Of a stretch of DNA of 64,000 nt, positions 54,330-64,000 are shown piece after piece; position 1 is the stretch's first letter; each line of letters starts with the position of its first letter. The notes beneath the pieces are model-generated. The model was given only the letters and a program-made list of their open reading frames with translations. It was not told where the DNA came from and ran no database searches. Made by a program: the position numbers and the translations under genes. The stretch comes from Ascaphus truei. Lineage: Eukaryota; Chordata; Amphibia; Anura; Ascaphidae. The stretch spans positions 22,558-86,557 of the forward strand of contig WSYH01002456.1 in assembly GCA_036426205.1 (NCBI GenBank), in the 5' to 3' direction.

Positions 54330-56575
54330 TACATACACACATACCAGGGGACAGCAAGTCCTCACTCCCACATGCCACAACAACAAGTTTGCATAATATA
54401 CAGTAATAACAGATGCTAAACCTAACATGGCCCACTTAGGAGGCCGGCCCAACAGGAAGTGGGAGGCAACCCCCAGCCCAAACCTCTCCACTGAGCCAGA
54501 GGTCACCAGTCCCCACCAGCCTGACCCCAGCCACCCAGACAATTCCCCCCCCCCCCAACCGAGGGATCACTTACCGAATGGACCCACCACTTTGTAGCCA
54601 CCCTTCCCCCTTAAAGATAACTTATGTAGCCATTTACAGATGGCTTGTGAGCCAGCCGGAGTGTGGCCCCAGAGCCTGCATTCTATAATCTTCAGAGAAA
54701 ACATGAATAGCCGCTGGGGAGAGGCTGAATTTTTAATAATCTTTAAGCCAGAATCATTTAGCGGAGTCCACACTTTTTGGGAGGTTTCGCTCAGTAGATA
54801 TACCCCACCTCTTAGTCTATACAAAAATATCACATATTATTAATTGGGCATAATATCACCTAATTTGTGGGAATAATTATTTTCATTATGGAGTATTTAC
54901 ATTTGTATATACCTTTAAATGTTGATGGATAAAGAGCTTTGCTGTCACTCTGTTCCCAGTCTCCTTTCATTACAATTCCCATTGAGTACTTAGGTTTGCT
55001 TTTGCTGTTACATTGAGCTGCGGCCCGCTGAACGCGCGCCTGCGAGGCAGGTGACGCGTGCAGCCAAATTCCCCGGTCTGCCGAGACCTGCATGGGAAAA
55101 GACAGGGAGGGCGTGACTGTGGAGTGACGGGGGCACGGCCATGACATCACCTGGCAGGTTCGCCCTCATTGTCTGAACCGCCGGGGCATGGCCTAGCGCT
55201 CCGTCGCAAGTTCCCATCTCAATTTTCATGTGTGCCTCAAAAACTCACCACGCAGCGCAGTGGCCTCCCTTGCAGCAGGCCCGGCCCACAGCGAGCGCTG
55301 CAGTAGCCAGCGGGGACCTGGCCTCGTATATGATCTGTAATGCTACTGTATATTGTATCTGAAGGGTGCAACATAGATTTCTACCCTGCCATATTCTGAT
55401 ACTTTTCTTAGTCATATTGTATATTATTTGTACTTATATACATTTGTAACACTAATATTTACCTCTTCGAATTCGATTATATAAATTTTGTAAAACAGTT
55501 TTCACTTATACTATTACAATATATACAAATGGGGTTTTTACATGTTTGGATATGTTACCCTATTGATCTACCATAAGCATAAATAAAATAATGAAGAGAT
55601 CATTTTTCTGTAGTAGGAGAAATACAGGCACACGGTCTTTAAAAATCAAAGAATATTTCTTGCGCCAAAGTGATCCAACGTTTCGGCTGCATGAATCAGC
55701 CTTTGCCAAAGTATTTCTCCTACATCCACTGCTGTATTACTGGTATTAAAGGATACCCCAATTTATATGGAGCACTGGCTGTTAAATACATTTTGACTCA
55801 TCTTTACAGAGTGCCTGCATTATTCTACCATTGTGAGATATTTTTTCTGTAAAGTGTTAACTGTATCATCTACTCACTTGTTTTGTTCTGCATTCTGTTA
55901 TACTTATTAAGTGTTAATGCTCTTCAGAGATTGTGAATTTTTAGTTTTCTCTTGCATCAATATTTTTCAGATATTGTAGGGTGTTTTCCACATAATGTAC
56001 TTAATGAAATAATGTTGTTTTTTTAAGATGTTGTAAGTTGTGAGTCACATTAACTAATTATTAAATTCTTTGCCTGCAATGGTGTGTAATATTTTTATGT
56101 CCACATTTCAACAATTGTATTCACTCCTATCACTTCAATTACACTCGGTTGTCATAAAATCACATTACATCCCCTTTTGAAAGAAGCTTAATTCCACTGA
56201 CCTTTGTTCGTGCTATCCCACATATGTTTGTGACATCACTTTTGATTATTAATGTCTTTGCACTTTGAATTTTGACAAAGGCGTGTTGTTACACAAGAAT
56301 AACATGAGGAGTCGCCCAGCATATTATTTACATTTTTGTAATACAGAGCAGTGCGGGAGATGAGGTCCTTGCAAAAATTGTGATGCCCAAAAAAAAATAA
56401 AAAGTGATGCCGATTTTCACATTACAGTTTTTGCAACAATTGCAAAGCAAGAGCAATATTTTTTTTAGGTGGGAGAAGATAACGGAAACACAGCTGAAAG
56501 TGATATCTTCTGGAAATTGCTGTATATCTGAGGTCATTTGTATGACACTTAACTACTGTATGCTGTCATTTCATT
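54330..56575. other. Non-coding stretch; one degenerate hammerhead-like hairpin
   Basis: No conserved ORF. A GC-rich block at 55015-55330 contains direct CpG-rich sequence without a recognisable domain. At about 55652-55690 a hairpin with AACGTTTCGGCTGC and GCAAAGGC-type complement resembles the GAAAC hammerhead families on the minus strand, but the CTGATGA box is degenerate. The remainder is AT-rich. Confidence 0.45.
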
Positions 56576-56580
56576 GCAAG

Positions 56581-56845
56581 ATAATAATAACTTTATTTCA
56601 TATAGCGCTTTTCACCCAATGGAACTCAAACGCTTCACAATTAGAATATAGCGTGTGGTACACAGTACATAGGAATTCTTACAGACAGTCCCTGCCCAGA
56701 TTAGACATACACACTATCTATGATTTTGGTGCCTGAGGCGCAGGGAGATAAACTGACTTTCCCAAAGTCACAAGAAGCTGACACCACAAATTGAACCAGT
56801 TTCCCCTAATTCAAACTCCGTATCATTGTTATCAGAGTCAGGGCC
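56581..56845 (+). mobile_element. MIR/L2-like SINE, copy 3, diverged
   Basis: It reads TAATAATAACTTTATTTCAT, ATAGCGCTTTTCACCCAATG, then CTGCCCAGATT, GTGCCTGAGGCGCAGGGAGA and AAGTCACAAGAAGCTGACAC, the same order as copies 1 and 2 in the second half and an alternative first half. Confidence 0.6.
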
Positions 56846-57112
56846 GCTGACAGATTTCTCAGGCCCAGGACTAGAGTTTTGATTGCCCCGACCCCACCCC
56901 CTATCCATGTCGGCGGTCTTGTAAGACCCAACATTTCACACCTCCTATGTTCCCCCTATCTCCCCATGTATTTCTCCCCCCCTCACTCCTCTCTTCCGTT
57001 CTCCCTCTTACACCCCCTCTCACTCTCCCCCTCCCTCCCGCTATCACTCAATTACCTTTGTCACTCAATCCCTCTCCCTCAATCCCCCCCACAATAATTA
57101 CTCCTCCACAAT
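56846..57112. other. Pyrimidine-rich stretch
   Basis: C/T-rich low-complexity DNA, with no gene. Confidence 0.5.
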
Positions 57113-58483
57113 TGTGACGGTAGGGGGTAGCTGGCCTTCATTAATAAAGGTGGAGCCCAGCTGGCTGCCCCTGAAACTGTATGGCAAGGGCTGTGAGTTT
57201 AAGCTCTTGGGTCTAATATTGTACATTACCGTGTTGCCCTGTAATTCTGTTCCCCTTATACTGTCCCCCATAGGGTTATAAGCTAGGAAACGTGTGTGTG
57301 GGGTTAACTATGTAAGCCCAGTGGCCAGTTAAGACATTCGATGCTGTATTCCCTTTCACTCATGGTCCCGTAGCTGCCTGTGCAAGTAGGTTGCCTTGTA
57401 TGGGTCGTCCCTTATGAGAAATTGCTGCAGGGCAGAGACTTCTGGAACATGAGGAAAAAGGGAGATATTTGGGGGTAAACAGAGTTAACCTGTATTGCCT
57501 GCCAGCAATGTATTAGGGTTGGGTCTAGAAAGATTGTATGCTAACGCAGGTTTTACAATCCCAGCTCGTAGATCCCAGTTTTAGAGTGCCAGCTCCAGGG
57601 ATCCAATGTTACTGTTACTGTATTGGGTGTAGGGGCTAGTGTCCTAGAACAGATTTTAGAGCCCAGTTCAAAGACCCCACGTTTTAGGTCCAAATTGTAG
57701 CGTGTCAGCTCTAGGGATCAAATTTTAGTTTGGCTGTGTTTTAAAACTACAATGCCTTGTGTGTTTCTCCTATGAGGTAAAAACAGTTTGGCGACAAAAG
57801 GCAGCCAGAAGTAGATTAGCATAGCAAAATAAATAAAGGTTTGTTACACATGGTGAGGGGGAAGGGCTGTGAACAGGATATCTGGAGTAAAAAGCCTTTG
57901 TTTCACCTACACCCAGCAGAGCCAGGAACACAGGGGGTATGGTGCTGGCCAGGAAAATGGTTGCTGGATGCCAGACTCATAGGCATGGTTTCCATTGGCA
58001 AGTTTTGAATTTCCTCTTCCTATCATTGAATGCACACCACAATTCATGCTCTAATAGGCTGCCAGCCCCCTCAGTGTATTAGATAGGCATCAAGCCCTAT
58101 ATAAGGGAGAGCAGTGTAGCAGATAACTCTCTTTTCTGATGGAGATTTGAAGAAGACAAGCAGCTGCTGGCAGGTTTCTCAAGTGTGCTTCTGAGTGAAA
58201 GGGCTATTCACACACAGAAGCATACAGAGGCCTAGCCAGCAGTCTGGAACCAACCGGAGCAGACAGGGTAACACCTTTTGCTGAAGCAGGAGCCCTGCAA
58301 CTAGGAAAGGGCTAGATCTCAACCCCAGACCCCAGTAAGTATATATATATTTTCTGTATTTTATATTTCTGTGTGTTTCCCAGGTCTTATCCAAATAAAC
58401 CTCAATTTATTTCACTGCCTTGTTTTGCCTTGTGATTGATCTCTTAAATATAAATGTGTTAAAAGACCTGGTCTACCGTGACA
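57113..58483 (+). mobile_element. LTR, family C, copy 2 (1371 bp)
   Basis: It starts TGTGACGGTAGGGGGTAGCT and ends GGTCTACCGTGACA. The termini are inverted (TGTGACGGTAG against TGTCACGGTAG). AAATAAACCTC near 58394 is the poly(A)-type signal. The ends match the LTR at 35004-36090, so both belong to one Ty3/gypsy-type family. Repetitive internal-region DNA follows from 58484. Confidence 0.7.
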
Positions 58484-60720
58484 GGCTTTTTTTCTTTTGG
58501 CAGCGTGTGGGATCATAGGGCTTTGCACTATAACTTCCTGCGGGGAATTATATGACAAAGTGAGCTTGTGGAGCGCCAGCTCTCAAAACAAGTAGTGTCA
58601 GAAATCACACTGTACAAAGCAGGGAATCACATAGTTCAGTGTCACTTACTGTAGGTTATTAGTGCTTGAAAGGTGAAGATGTGGTCCCCAACAGGACCGT
58701 ATGTGTCCTGGGATCGTGCATCTGTGGCCGGTGTGAGCAGTATGGGTTGCCGATGAACGGCAGACCCGTGGTAGTCCTGTGCCAGGATTTGGAGTGGCAT
58801 GAAGGCTGCAGGGCTGACTGCACTCCTGGGGTAGTTGCTGTGGCCACTACATGGGTGCTTCAGTCTGGATGGTACAGGTCCTGGAGTCTGGCATCTGTGG
58901 ATGCCCGGTGTCAAAGCTATAGTAGCCTGTTGGTATATAGGCAGTCTAAAGCTTCCCTAGAAAGGGAATTGGAGTGGCATGAAGCCCGTGGGGCTGAATG
59001 CACTCCTGAGGTAGTGGTCGTGGCCACTACCGGCCGAAGCGTGAGCCCAGAGAGCGAGCCCCTCAAGAGTGTCTTGAAGGGGGACCTCAACCCTCGATGG
59101 TTACCCCTGAAGCCATTCTTACCACGGGATGTAAACGGCTAACACTCTATTCCCGGTTGTATCCAAACTTGATGGTAGAGCAGAGGATGCAGTTCTCCCC
59201 AGTAGTAGAAAGCTTTGCAGGACACATTGCCCTCCTCCCCCCAGGGGAGAGGGCTAGGGCAACCTGGGCCACGGTACTGAGAGCCCAGGCGGAAGGTGGT
59301 GTGTCCACGGGGCACAGTCCCAGAAGCTGTGGGGGCACTGCTGAGCCCGGTAACCCCATGAGCTAGCGCTCTACAATCGGAGTGTCAGCTGAGCGCCTAA
59401 GAAGCAGAGGGAGAGTGCAGCCAAACCAATGCTTGGGATCTTACCTCCTTTTTCTCCACGCAGAGTGGGGGGCTATATGTCCCACAAGACACAGCCCAAG
59501 CAGCGGGTCCAGAACCTCGGAGGTGTGCCGGTGGAGCGAATGTCATTGGTAGTTGCCCCCTAGTCCCAGAGCTTGAGAGGGAGCAGCTAAGCACCAAGGG
59601 AGTTGCTGGGAAGGGCAGCTGCACTTAGTCCAGTGATGATGCCTGACAGGAAGCCATTGCACAGGCTCAGGATGGTGTACCTCCGGTGCAATGCCTCACG
59701 GTCACCAAGAGGGTGACCAGTGTTGCATCCACCCAAGTGTTGGAGGACTGTGTGCCAGAATGGGCACAGTCAGACAAGCGGTTTTAACCCCCGCGGGAGT
59801 GCCCATGAGCCAGGTTGTCCCAAGAGCTGACACTCTAGTATCAGAGAGTCAGCTGAGCACAAAAGTGGCTGAGGGAGCAATCATCTGAGCTGGTGCCGGA
59901 GAGTACAATCCCAAGGAAAGCCCCCTGCTGGCTGAGGATAGTTCAACCCAGGTGCCATGCCTCATGGTCCCCAAGATGGCGACAGCTGTGTGCCCGCAGG
60001 GCCACAGGTAACGGAGTGGGTCCAAGACCGCGCCGGAGTGCCGGTTAATCAGGCACCCCCAAGAGAGTCAGCAGAGCGGCAGAGGGAGAAATCAGCTGAG
60101 CTGATGACGTAGAGTGTACCCCCACTCGGGTGCCCTGCCTTGCATCCAACTTGAGGGTGGAGGGTTGTGTGTCCCAAAAGACACAGACAGAGAAGCAGGT
60201 CCTAACCCCTGCCAGAGTGCCGATGAATCAGGCAATACCAAGAGCTGACCCTCTAACACCAGAGTGTCAGCAGAGCGCCAAGGTGACAGAGGGAGATATC
60301 CGCCATGCCAACGCGGGGGATGGTGCCATGCAGGTGCCATGCCTCGTGGCCGTGAAAATGGTGACCAGCTGTGAGCCAGCATGGCCACAGAAAAGGAGCA
60401 GTTCCCAAACCCCGCCGGAGTGCCAGTGAATCAGCCACTCCCAAGAGCTGACACTCTAATACCAGAGTGTCAGCTGAATGCCAATGTGGCTGAGGGAGAT
60501 ATCAGCAAAGCTGATGCTGGTGATCGTGCCTCCCTGCAAGCCACCATGATGGTGGAGAATGTGCCTCGCGGGTGCCATACCTCATGGCCGCCAAAATGGC
60601 GACAGCTATGTGCCAGCATGGCCACAGGCTGAGAAGTGGGTAGTGACCCCCGCTGTAATTCCTTGTGCCCCTGATCAAGTAATTCCAGTCTGGGGTAACG
60701 TTCCCCAGCTACAGAGAGGA
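58484..60720 (+). repeat. Degenerate internal region of the LTR element with tandem units of about 190-215 bp
   Basis: A block of about 190 bp (GGAGTGGCATGAAG...GCACTCCTG.GGTAGT) occurs twice, at 58790 and 58970. From about 59780 a unit with CCAAGAGCTGACACTCTAAT, GTGTCAGC(T/A)GA, TGAGGGAGA and ATGGCGACAGCT repeats five times (near 59820, 60060, 60238, 60438, and 60620 partial). One frame keeps repeated peptides such as VPMNQ and PRADTL, so the array may have grown in a gag-like coding region. Stops now break it. Confidence 0.6.
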
Positions 60721-60799
60721 AGACCGACGAGGTGCTTGTTTTTTTTTTTTATTTGCAGGCCTTTTTATAGGTTGGTACTGTATTGGCATTTAATTAATT

Positions 60800-62188
60800 C
60801 AAATGTCTTTTTTATTTGCATGTATTTATTTTTTTTGTAGGCTGCCAATTGATTGACAGAGTGACAGACCATGCCCACAGGGTATTGGTGTGGTACTGTG
60901 CCAATCAGTTGGCTTATTTTATTTATTGGCTTTTTTTATTTGATGGCAATGCAATGTGGTTTTTATTTGATGCATGTACTGTATTTATTTTTTTGCAGGT
61001 TGCATATTGCCTGGCATATTGGCAGCTCATGCCCACAGTGCATGGGTGTGCCACCGTGCCAATCAATTGTTTTTTTTTAGCATTTTTTGGCTTAAAATTT
61101 TATGTTTTTAATAAGTGGACGGTGGTGTAGATGCATGGGGAGGGTGGTTAGTCCTCAAAGGTGGGTATTGGGGGAGGGTGGGTTAACCCCCTAATTATTA
61201 TACACTGGCGACACACTTTATTCGAGCTCGGCTAGTCCCATGAATTCGGGTATACCCGGGTGTATTGAGGTTTGTGACTGTTTTCTGCCCGAGTGCATTG
61301 GGTTATTTTCCAGGCAGGGATTGAAGCATTTTATTTCCCGCTGGCTGCAATACTGCACAGTATATATATATATATATACTGCATTACAATTCATGAATTT
61401 ATGCCATCTGGTAGACACGCGAAGCATTGCAGCCTATTAAATCCTAATCATTATCATTTAACAGATCAGCCGCCCGTCAGCCAGGCATGAACCCAGGCTG
61501 GGAAGGCAAACGCAACGGGGCTTGTCAGAGGTGAGGAGCGGCGCATTCCAGGTATCTGCCAGGTACATACTGGGTATTTGCTCGAATAAAGTGTGTCGGT
61601 GCAGTAGTGTTATAATTAATAATTATCTCCGCTAATAAGATGAAGGGCTTAGAGGCAATTAGTTTGTATTTTTTTTTATTGTACTGTTGCTAACAGCGGA
61701 GGACAAGGACGGTGATGGGGATGATGACGCCCTTCATTCTGGCAGGGGTAAGTGCAAGTTTTATTTACTTTATGCTTCTGGTTTATGTTTTATTTTAAAT
61801 GGGCAAATGCACTATTATCCATATCTGGATAATAATAATTTTGCCCATTACTGTACTGTATGTGTTAAGGGGGTTGTTGGGGGTACAGGGTGTGGATTGT
61901 GTATTGATACAGTAGGTAGTTGGTATTTTAATGTTTATTGTGGGTAGAGGGATTGAGTGAAGGGATAGTTTCCACAGGGTGGGTGGTCAGGCCTCGGTGG
62001 GTAGTGGGAGGGGTTAACCCTTTTATTACCATACTGGTTACTAACACTAAGGTAATGAAGGGGTTAAACCCTCCCAAAGCCCACTGAGAGGCCTAAGCAC
62101 CCATCCTGGGGCTATTAACCACTTCACACCCCCTCTGGCCCGAATAAACCTGGTAGTCTGGGTTAACCCCTTCATTGCCTTAGCGGTC
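60800..62188 (+). mobile_element. Family D repeat, single arm
   Basis: Collinear with the right arm of the foldback at 8290-9260: GGTATTGGTGTGGTACTGTG-type start, AGCGGAGGACAAGGAC...CCCTTCATTCTGGCAGG, TTTATTGTGGGTAGAGGGAT, AACCCCTTCATTGCCTTAGC at the end. A TA-flanked miniature splits it at 61203-61604. Confidence 0.65.
61203..61604. mobile_element. Miniature derivative of the forkhead transposon, 402 bp
   Basis: Nearly identical to 23073-23469, with ends CACTGGCGACACACTTTATT and AAAGTGTGTCGGTGCAG flanked by TA at 61201-61202 and 61605-61606. The small differences are in the (TA)n tract and a few bases, which points to recent mobility of this subfamily. Confidence 0.9.
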
Positions 62189-62385
62189 AACCGCATTGAT
62201 TTCAGCCTCGGGGACCCCCTGTTTCCTGAGATACAGTGAGATGAGTATCCCCGCAATGTTAACATTCTCTGTGTTATGTGACTGGAGGCCTTTAACATTG
62301 CGGGGATGCCGGCACCCCAAACCGGGGCCTGTATCTCGGGAACCAGGGGGTCCCGAGGCTGAAATCAACTTTGTTCAGTGGGGGG
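62188..62385. mobile_element. Miniature inverted-repeat element, family E, copy 3
   Basis: AACCGCATTGATTTCAGCCT at the left, inverted as AGGCTGAAATCAACTTTGTT at the right, with GGGGACCCCCTG and CAGGGGGTCCC. An inner pair (CCCCGCAATGTTAA and TTAACATTGCGGGG) adds a second stem. It follows family D without a gap. Confidence 0.65.
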
Positions 62386-62660
62386 ATGATGATTGTCCAC
62401 CTTCAAGAGGCTATTCGTATTTTTCCTGTATACAGTAGTATGTATACAGCCATCCTTATCTTTCTTGATGTTCAGGTCAAGGAAATAATGTGTACAAGGT
62501 TAATCTCTGAGGTAAGTCTGAGCTCACCCCAATTCATTTTCCAAAGTCTTAGGTTATGATCGTTTCTATTCATCACGGTTACAAATTCATGGAATAGGTC
62601 TGATGTGCCGTTCCATAGAATGAACACATTATAGATGTAGCACATCCATAGTTCAATGAG
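62386..62660 (-). pseudogene. Penelope-like RT fragment
   Basis: The minus strand reads CYIYNVFILWNGTSDLFHEF (the YIDDvFilW box, with Asp-to-Asn change), then a stop-broken INLVHIISL-type INFLD block. In another frame it reads LDIKKDKDGCIHTTVYRK and NSLLKVDNHHPP (the TxxYRKxTxxNxLL..SxHP segment). These are ordered Penelope RT motifs. It is degenerate and ends against the palindrome at 62668. Confidence 0.7.
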
Positions 62661-62667
62661 TTGCGTG

Positions 62668-62925
62668 TACAGAAATCCAAAGAAGATCCGCAACACTCAC
62701 CAAATGTTAGTTGCAAAATAGTTTAATAGAACAAAGCAAGCATCAGGGGTAGTAACAGAAAAAATGGAGCGACGTTTCAGACCTCACAGTCCTTTCTCAA
62801 GCCCCTAGGGTCCGAAACGTCGCTCCATTTTTTCTGTTACTACCCCTGGTGCTTGCTTTATTCAATTAAACTTTTTCGCAACCAATATTTGGTGAGTGCT
62901 GCGAATCTTCTTTGGATTTCTGTCA
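62668..62925. mobile_element. Palindromic element with hammerhead-like motifs
   Basis: Arms of about 120 bp: AGAAATCCAAAGAAGATCCG at the left and ATCTTCTTTGGATTTCTG at the right; GGAGCGACGTTTCAGAC against GTCCGAAACGTCGCTCC. The centre is at about 62805. Each arm carries a GAAACGTC-type core reading outward. The same layout is seen at 10043-10152. Confidence 0.65.
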
Positions 62926-63036
62926 TGTGTATATTTGTTGCTGGATGGTGATCCTGGCTGCACTGTAAGCACCACAACTGGAAAGATAATTTTTTTGCGC
63001 TTTTTTCTTCTCCCATTTAGAGTGCCCTGAACTATT

Positions 63037-63170
63037 GTGTATGTGTATGTGTATGTATGTATGTATGTATGTATGTATGTATGTATGTATGTATGTATGT
63101 ATGTATGTATGTATGTATGTATGTATGTATGTATGTATGTATGTATGTATGTATGTATATATATATATAC
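63037..63170. repeat. (GTAT)n microsatellite
   Basis: About 30 units of GTAT after (GTGTAT)n, ending in (TA)n. Confidence 0.95.
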
Positions 63171-63567
63171 TATAAAAATACTAAGTGCGCAGATTAACAC
63201 AATAAAACAATAAAATGTAACAACAAATGCTGCCCCAGTGTTACACTATATACAAAAGTAATATATGGGGAAAAGAAAGAAAACACAGTCGGCAAATGTT
63301 GCTATACAATAATAAATTGAGCATAACTTAAACTGGGAACAATGGCTGATATCTTTGGTGAAATCTAAAGTAGCAGATGATTTAGGCATATAGAATATAA
63401 AGAATCCTCTCCTTCCTGCTGCTCTGTATGGCGGTTTGCCTCCTCACCACGTGGAACGCCGAGATTCTCCGTGTGGTAACAAAAACGCCTGCAGCTACAT
63501 TTCAATTCTCCTGTGTTGCTCCTCAGGTCTCACGAGATAGCGATCGTGACCACTCGGTTAGTGACTA
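63171..63567. other. Stretch without a recognisable gene
   Basis: Nothing recognised. Confidence 0.4.
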
Positions 63568-63569
63568 AC

Positions 63570-63606
<37 letters not shown>
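63568..63606. repeat. (TA)n microsatellite
   Basis: About 19 TA units. Confidence 0.95.
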
Positions 63607-63611
<5 letters not shown>

Positions 63612-63648
63612 CTGAACCCCGTTATAACGCGGTCCTCTGGGTCCACCT
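63607..63648. mobile_element. Pogo/Tigger-like terminus, truncated
   Basis: CAGCTGAACCCCGTTATAAC followed by GCGGTCCTCTGGGT resembles a mariner/Tigger-type end. It is cut after about 42 bp by the next repeat. Confidence 0.35.
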
Positions 63649-63649
63649 G

Positions 63650-64000
63650 ATATAGTTGCATAGTTACATAGTAGATGAGGTTGAAAAAAGACGTAGGTCC
63701 ATCAAGTTCAACCTGTGCTAAATTTAGACAACAGATACTTTATCCTATATCTATACTTACTTATTGATCCAGAGGAAGGCAAAGAAAAATCCCCATTAAG
63801 GGGAAAATGTATTCCTTCCTGACTCCAAGAATTGGCAGTCGGATTAATCCCTGGATCAACATCCTTCCATGTATACTTATTTGGTATATCCCTGTATACC
63901 TTTCCCATCTAAAAAGATGTCCAACCTTTTTTTGAACAAATCTATTGTATCTGCCATCACAGTCTCCATGGGTAATGAATTCCACATTTTAACTGCCCTT
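63650..64000 (+). mobile_element. Dispersed repeat running past the window end
   Basis: The block contains TACATAGTAGATGAGGTTGA, then CCATCAAGTTCAACCTG, AAATCCCCATTAAGGGG and TTGAACAAATCTATTG. I recognise this as a repeat common in frog genomes, but I cannot assign its class with confidence from this fragment. The minus-strand ORFs in it are not conserved proteins I recognise. Confidence 0.5.

Noticed and set aside
55652..55690. Possible third complete hammerhead
   Set aside because: The hairpin and GAAACG are present on the minus strand, but the CTGATGA box cannot be recognised.

Overview
The window is vertebrate nuclear DNA. The repeat mix (L2-clade LINEs, Penelope-like elements, TA-flanked Tc1/mariner miniatures, hAT elements, Ty3/gypsy LTRs and MIR-like SINEs) fits an anuran amphibian best, but a species cannot be fixed from the sequence. 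I found no convincing host gene, tRNA or rRNA and no CRISPR array. Almost everything that can be explained is transposable-element or tandem-repeat DNA, often nested.

Layout. 1-9.3 kb: mariner miniatures, a GT/CA microsatellite pair, minisatellites, two LTR-like blocks and a long inverted repeat (7358-9282). 9.8-14.2 kb: a broken L2-like LINE on the minus strand with a palindromic insertion. 14.6-22.3 kb: a palindromic miniature, LTR-like blocks and a composite repeat with nested insertions. 22.7-28.9 kb: a complete 6.2-kb TA-flanked Tc1/mariner-type transposon. 30.0-32.4 kb: a hAT element filled with tandem arrays. 33-42.6 kb: SINEs, a decayed Ty3/gypsy element with a nested LINE, and a second hAT-like element. 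42.9-47.3 kb: a Penelope-like element with an inverted 5' part, then another LINE. 48.5-56.8 kb: miniatures, an endonuclease fragment, LTR-like DNA, and a composite repeat carrying a hammerhead-ribozyme motif. 57.1-60.7 kb: a full LTR with degenerate internal repeats. 60.8-64 kb: inverted-repeat family DNA, a Penelope RT fragment, a palindrome, microsatellites and the start of another dispersed repeat.

The main result is the 22,746-28,923 element. On its minus strand it carries two coding blocks. One is a DDE transposase split into four joinable exons with good splice sites. Upstream of it is a 100-residue ORF, behind a strong Kozak context, that reads as a divergent forkhead (winged-helix) domain. 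I know of no described mariner element with a forkhead gene. At least four non-autonomous relatives with matching ends lie in the same window, one nested inside the autonomous copy.

Second-tier results are a hammerhead ribozyme fold at 53,716-53,756 (minus), a Penelope element whose 5' part is inverted as in twin priming, and a hAT element made almost wholly of minisatellites.
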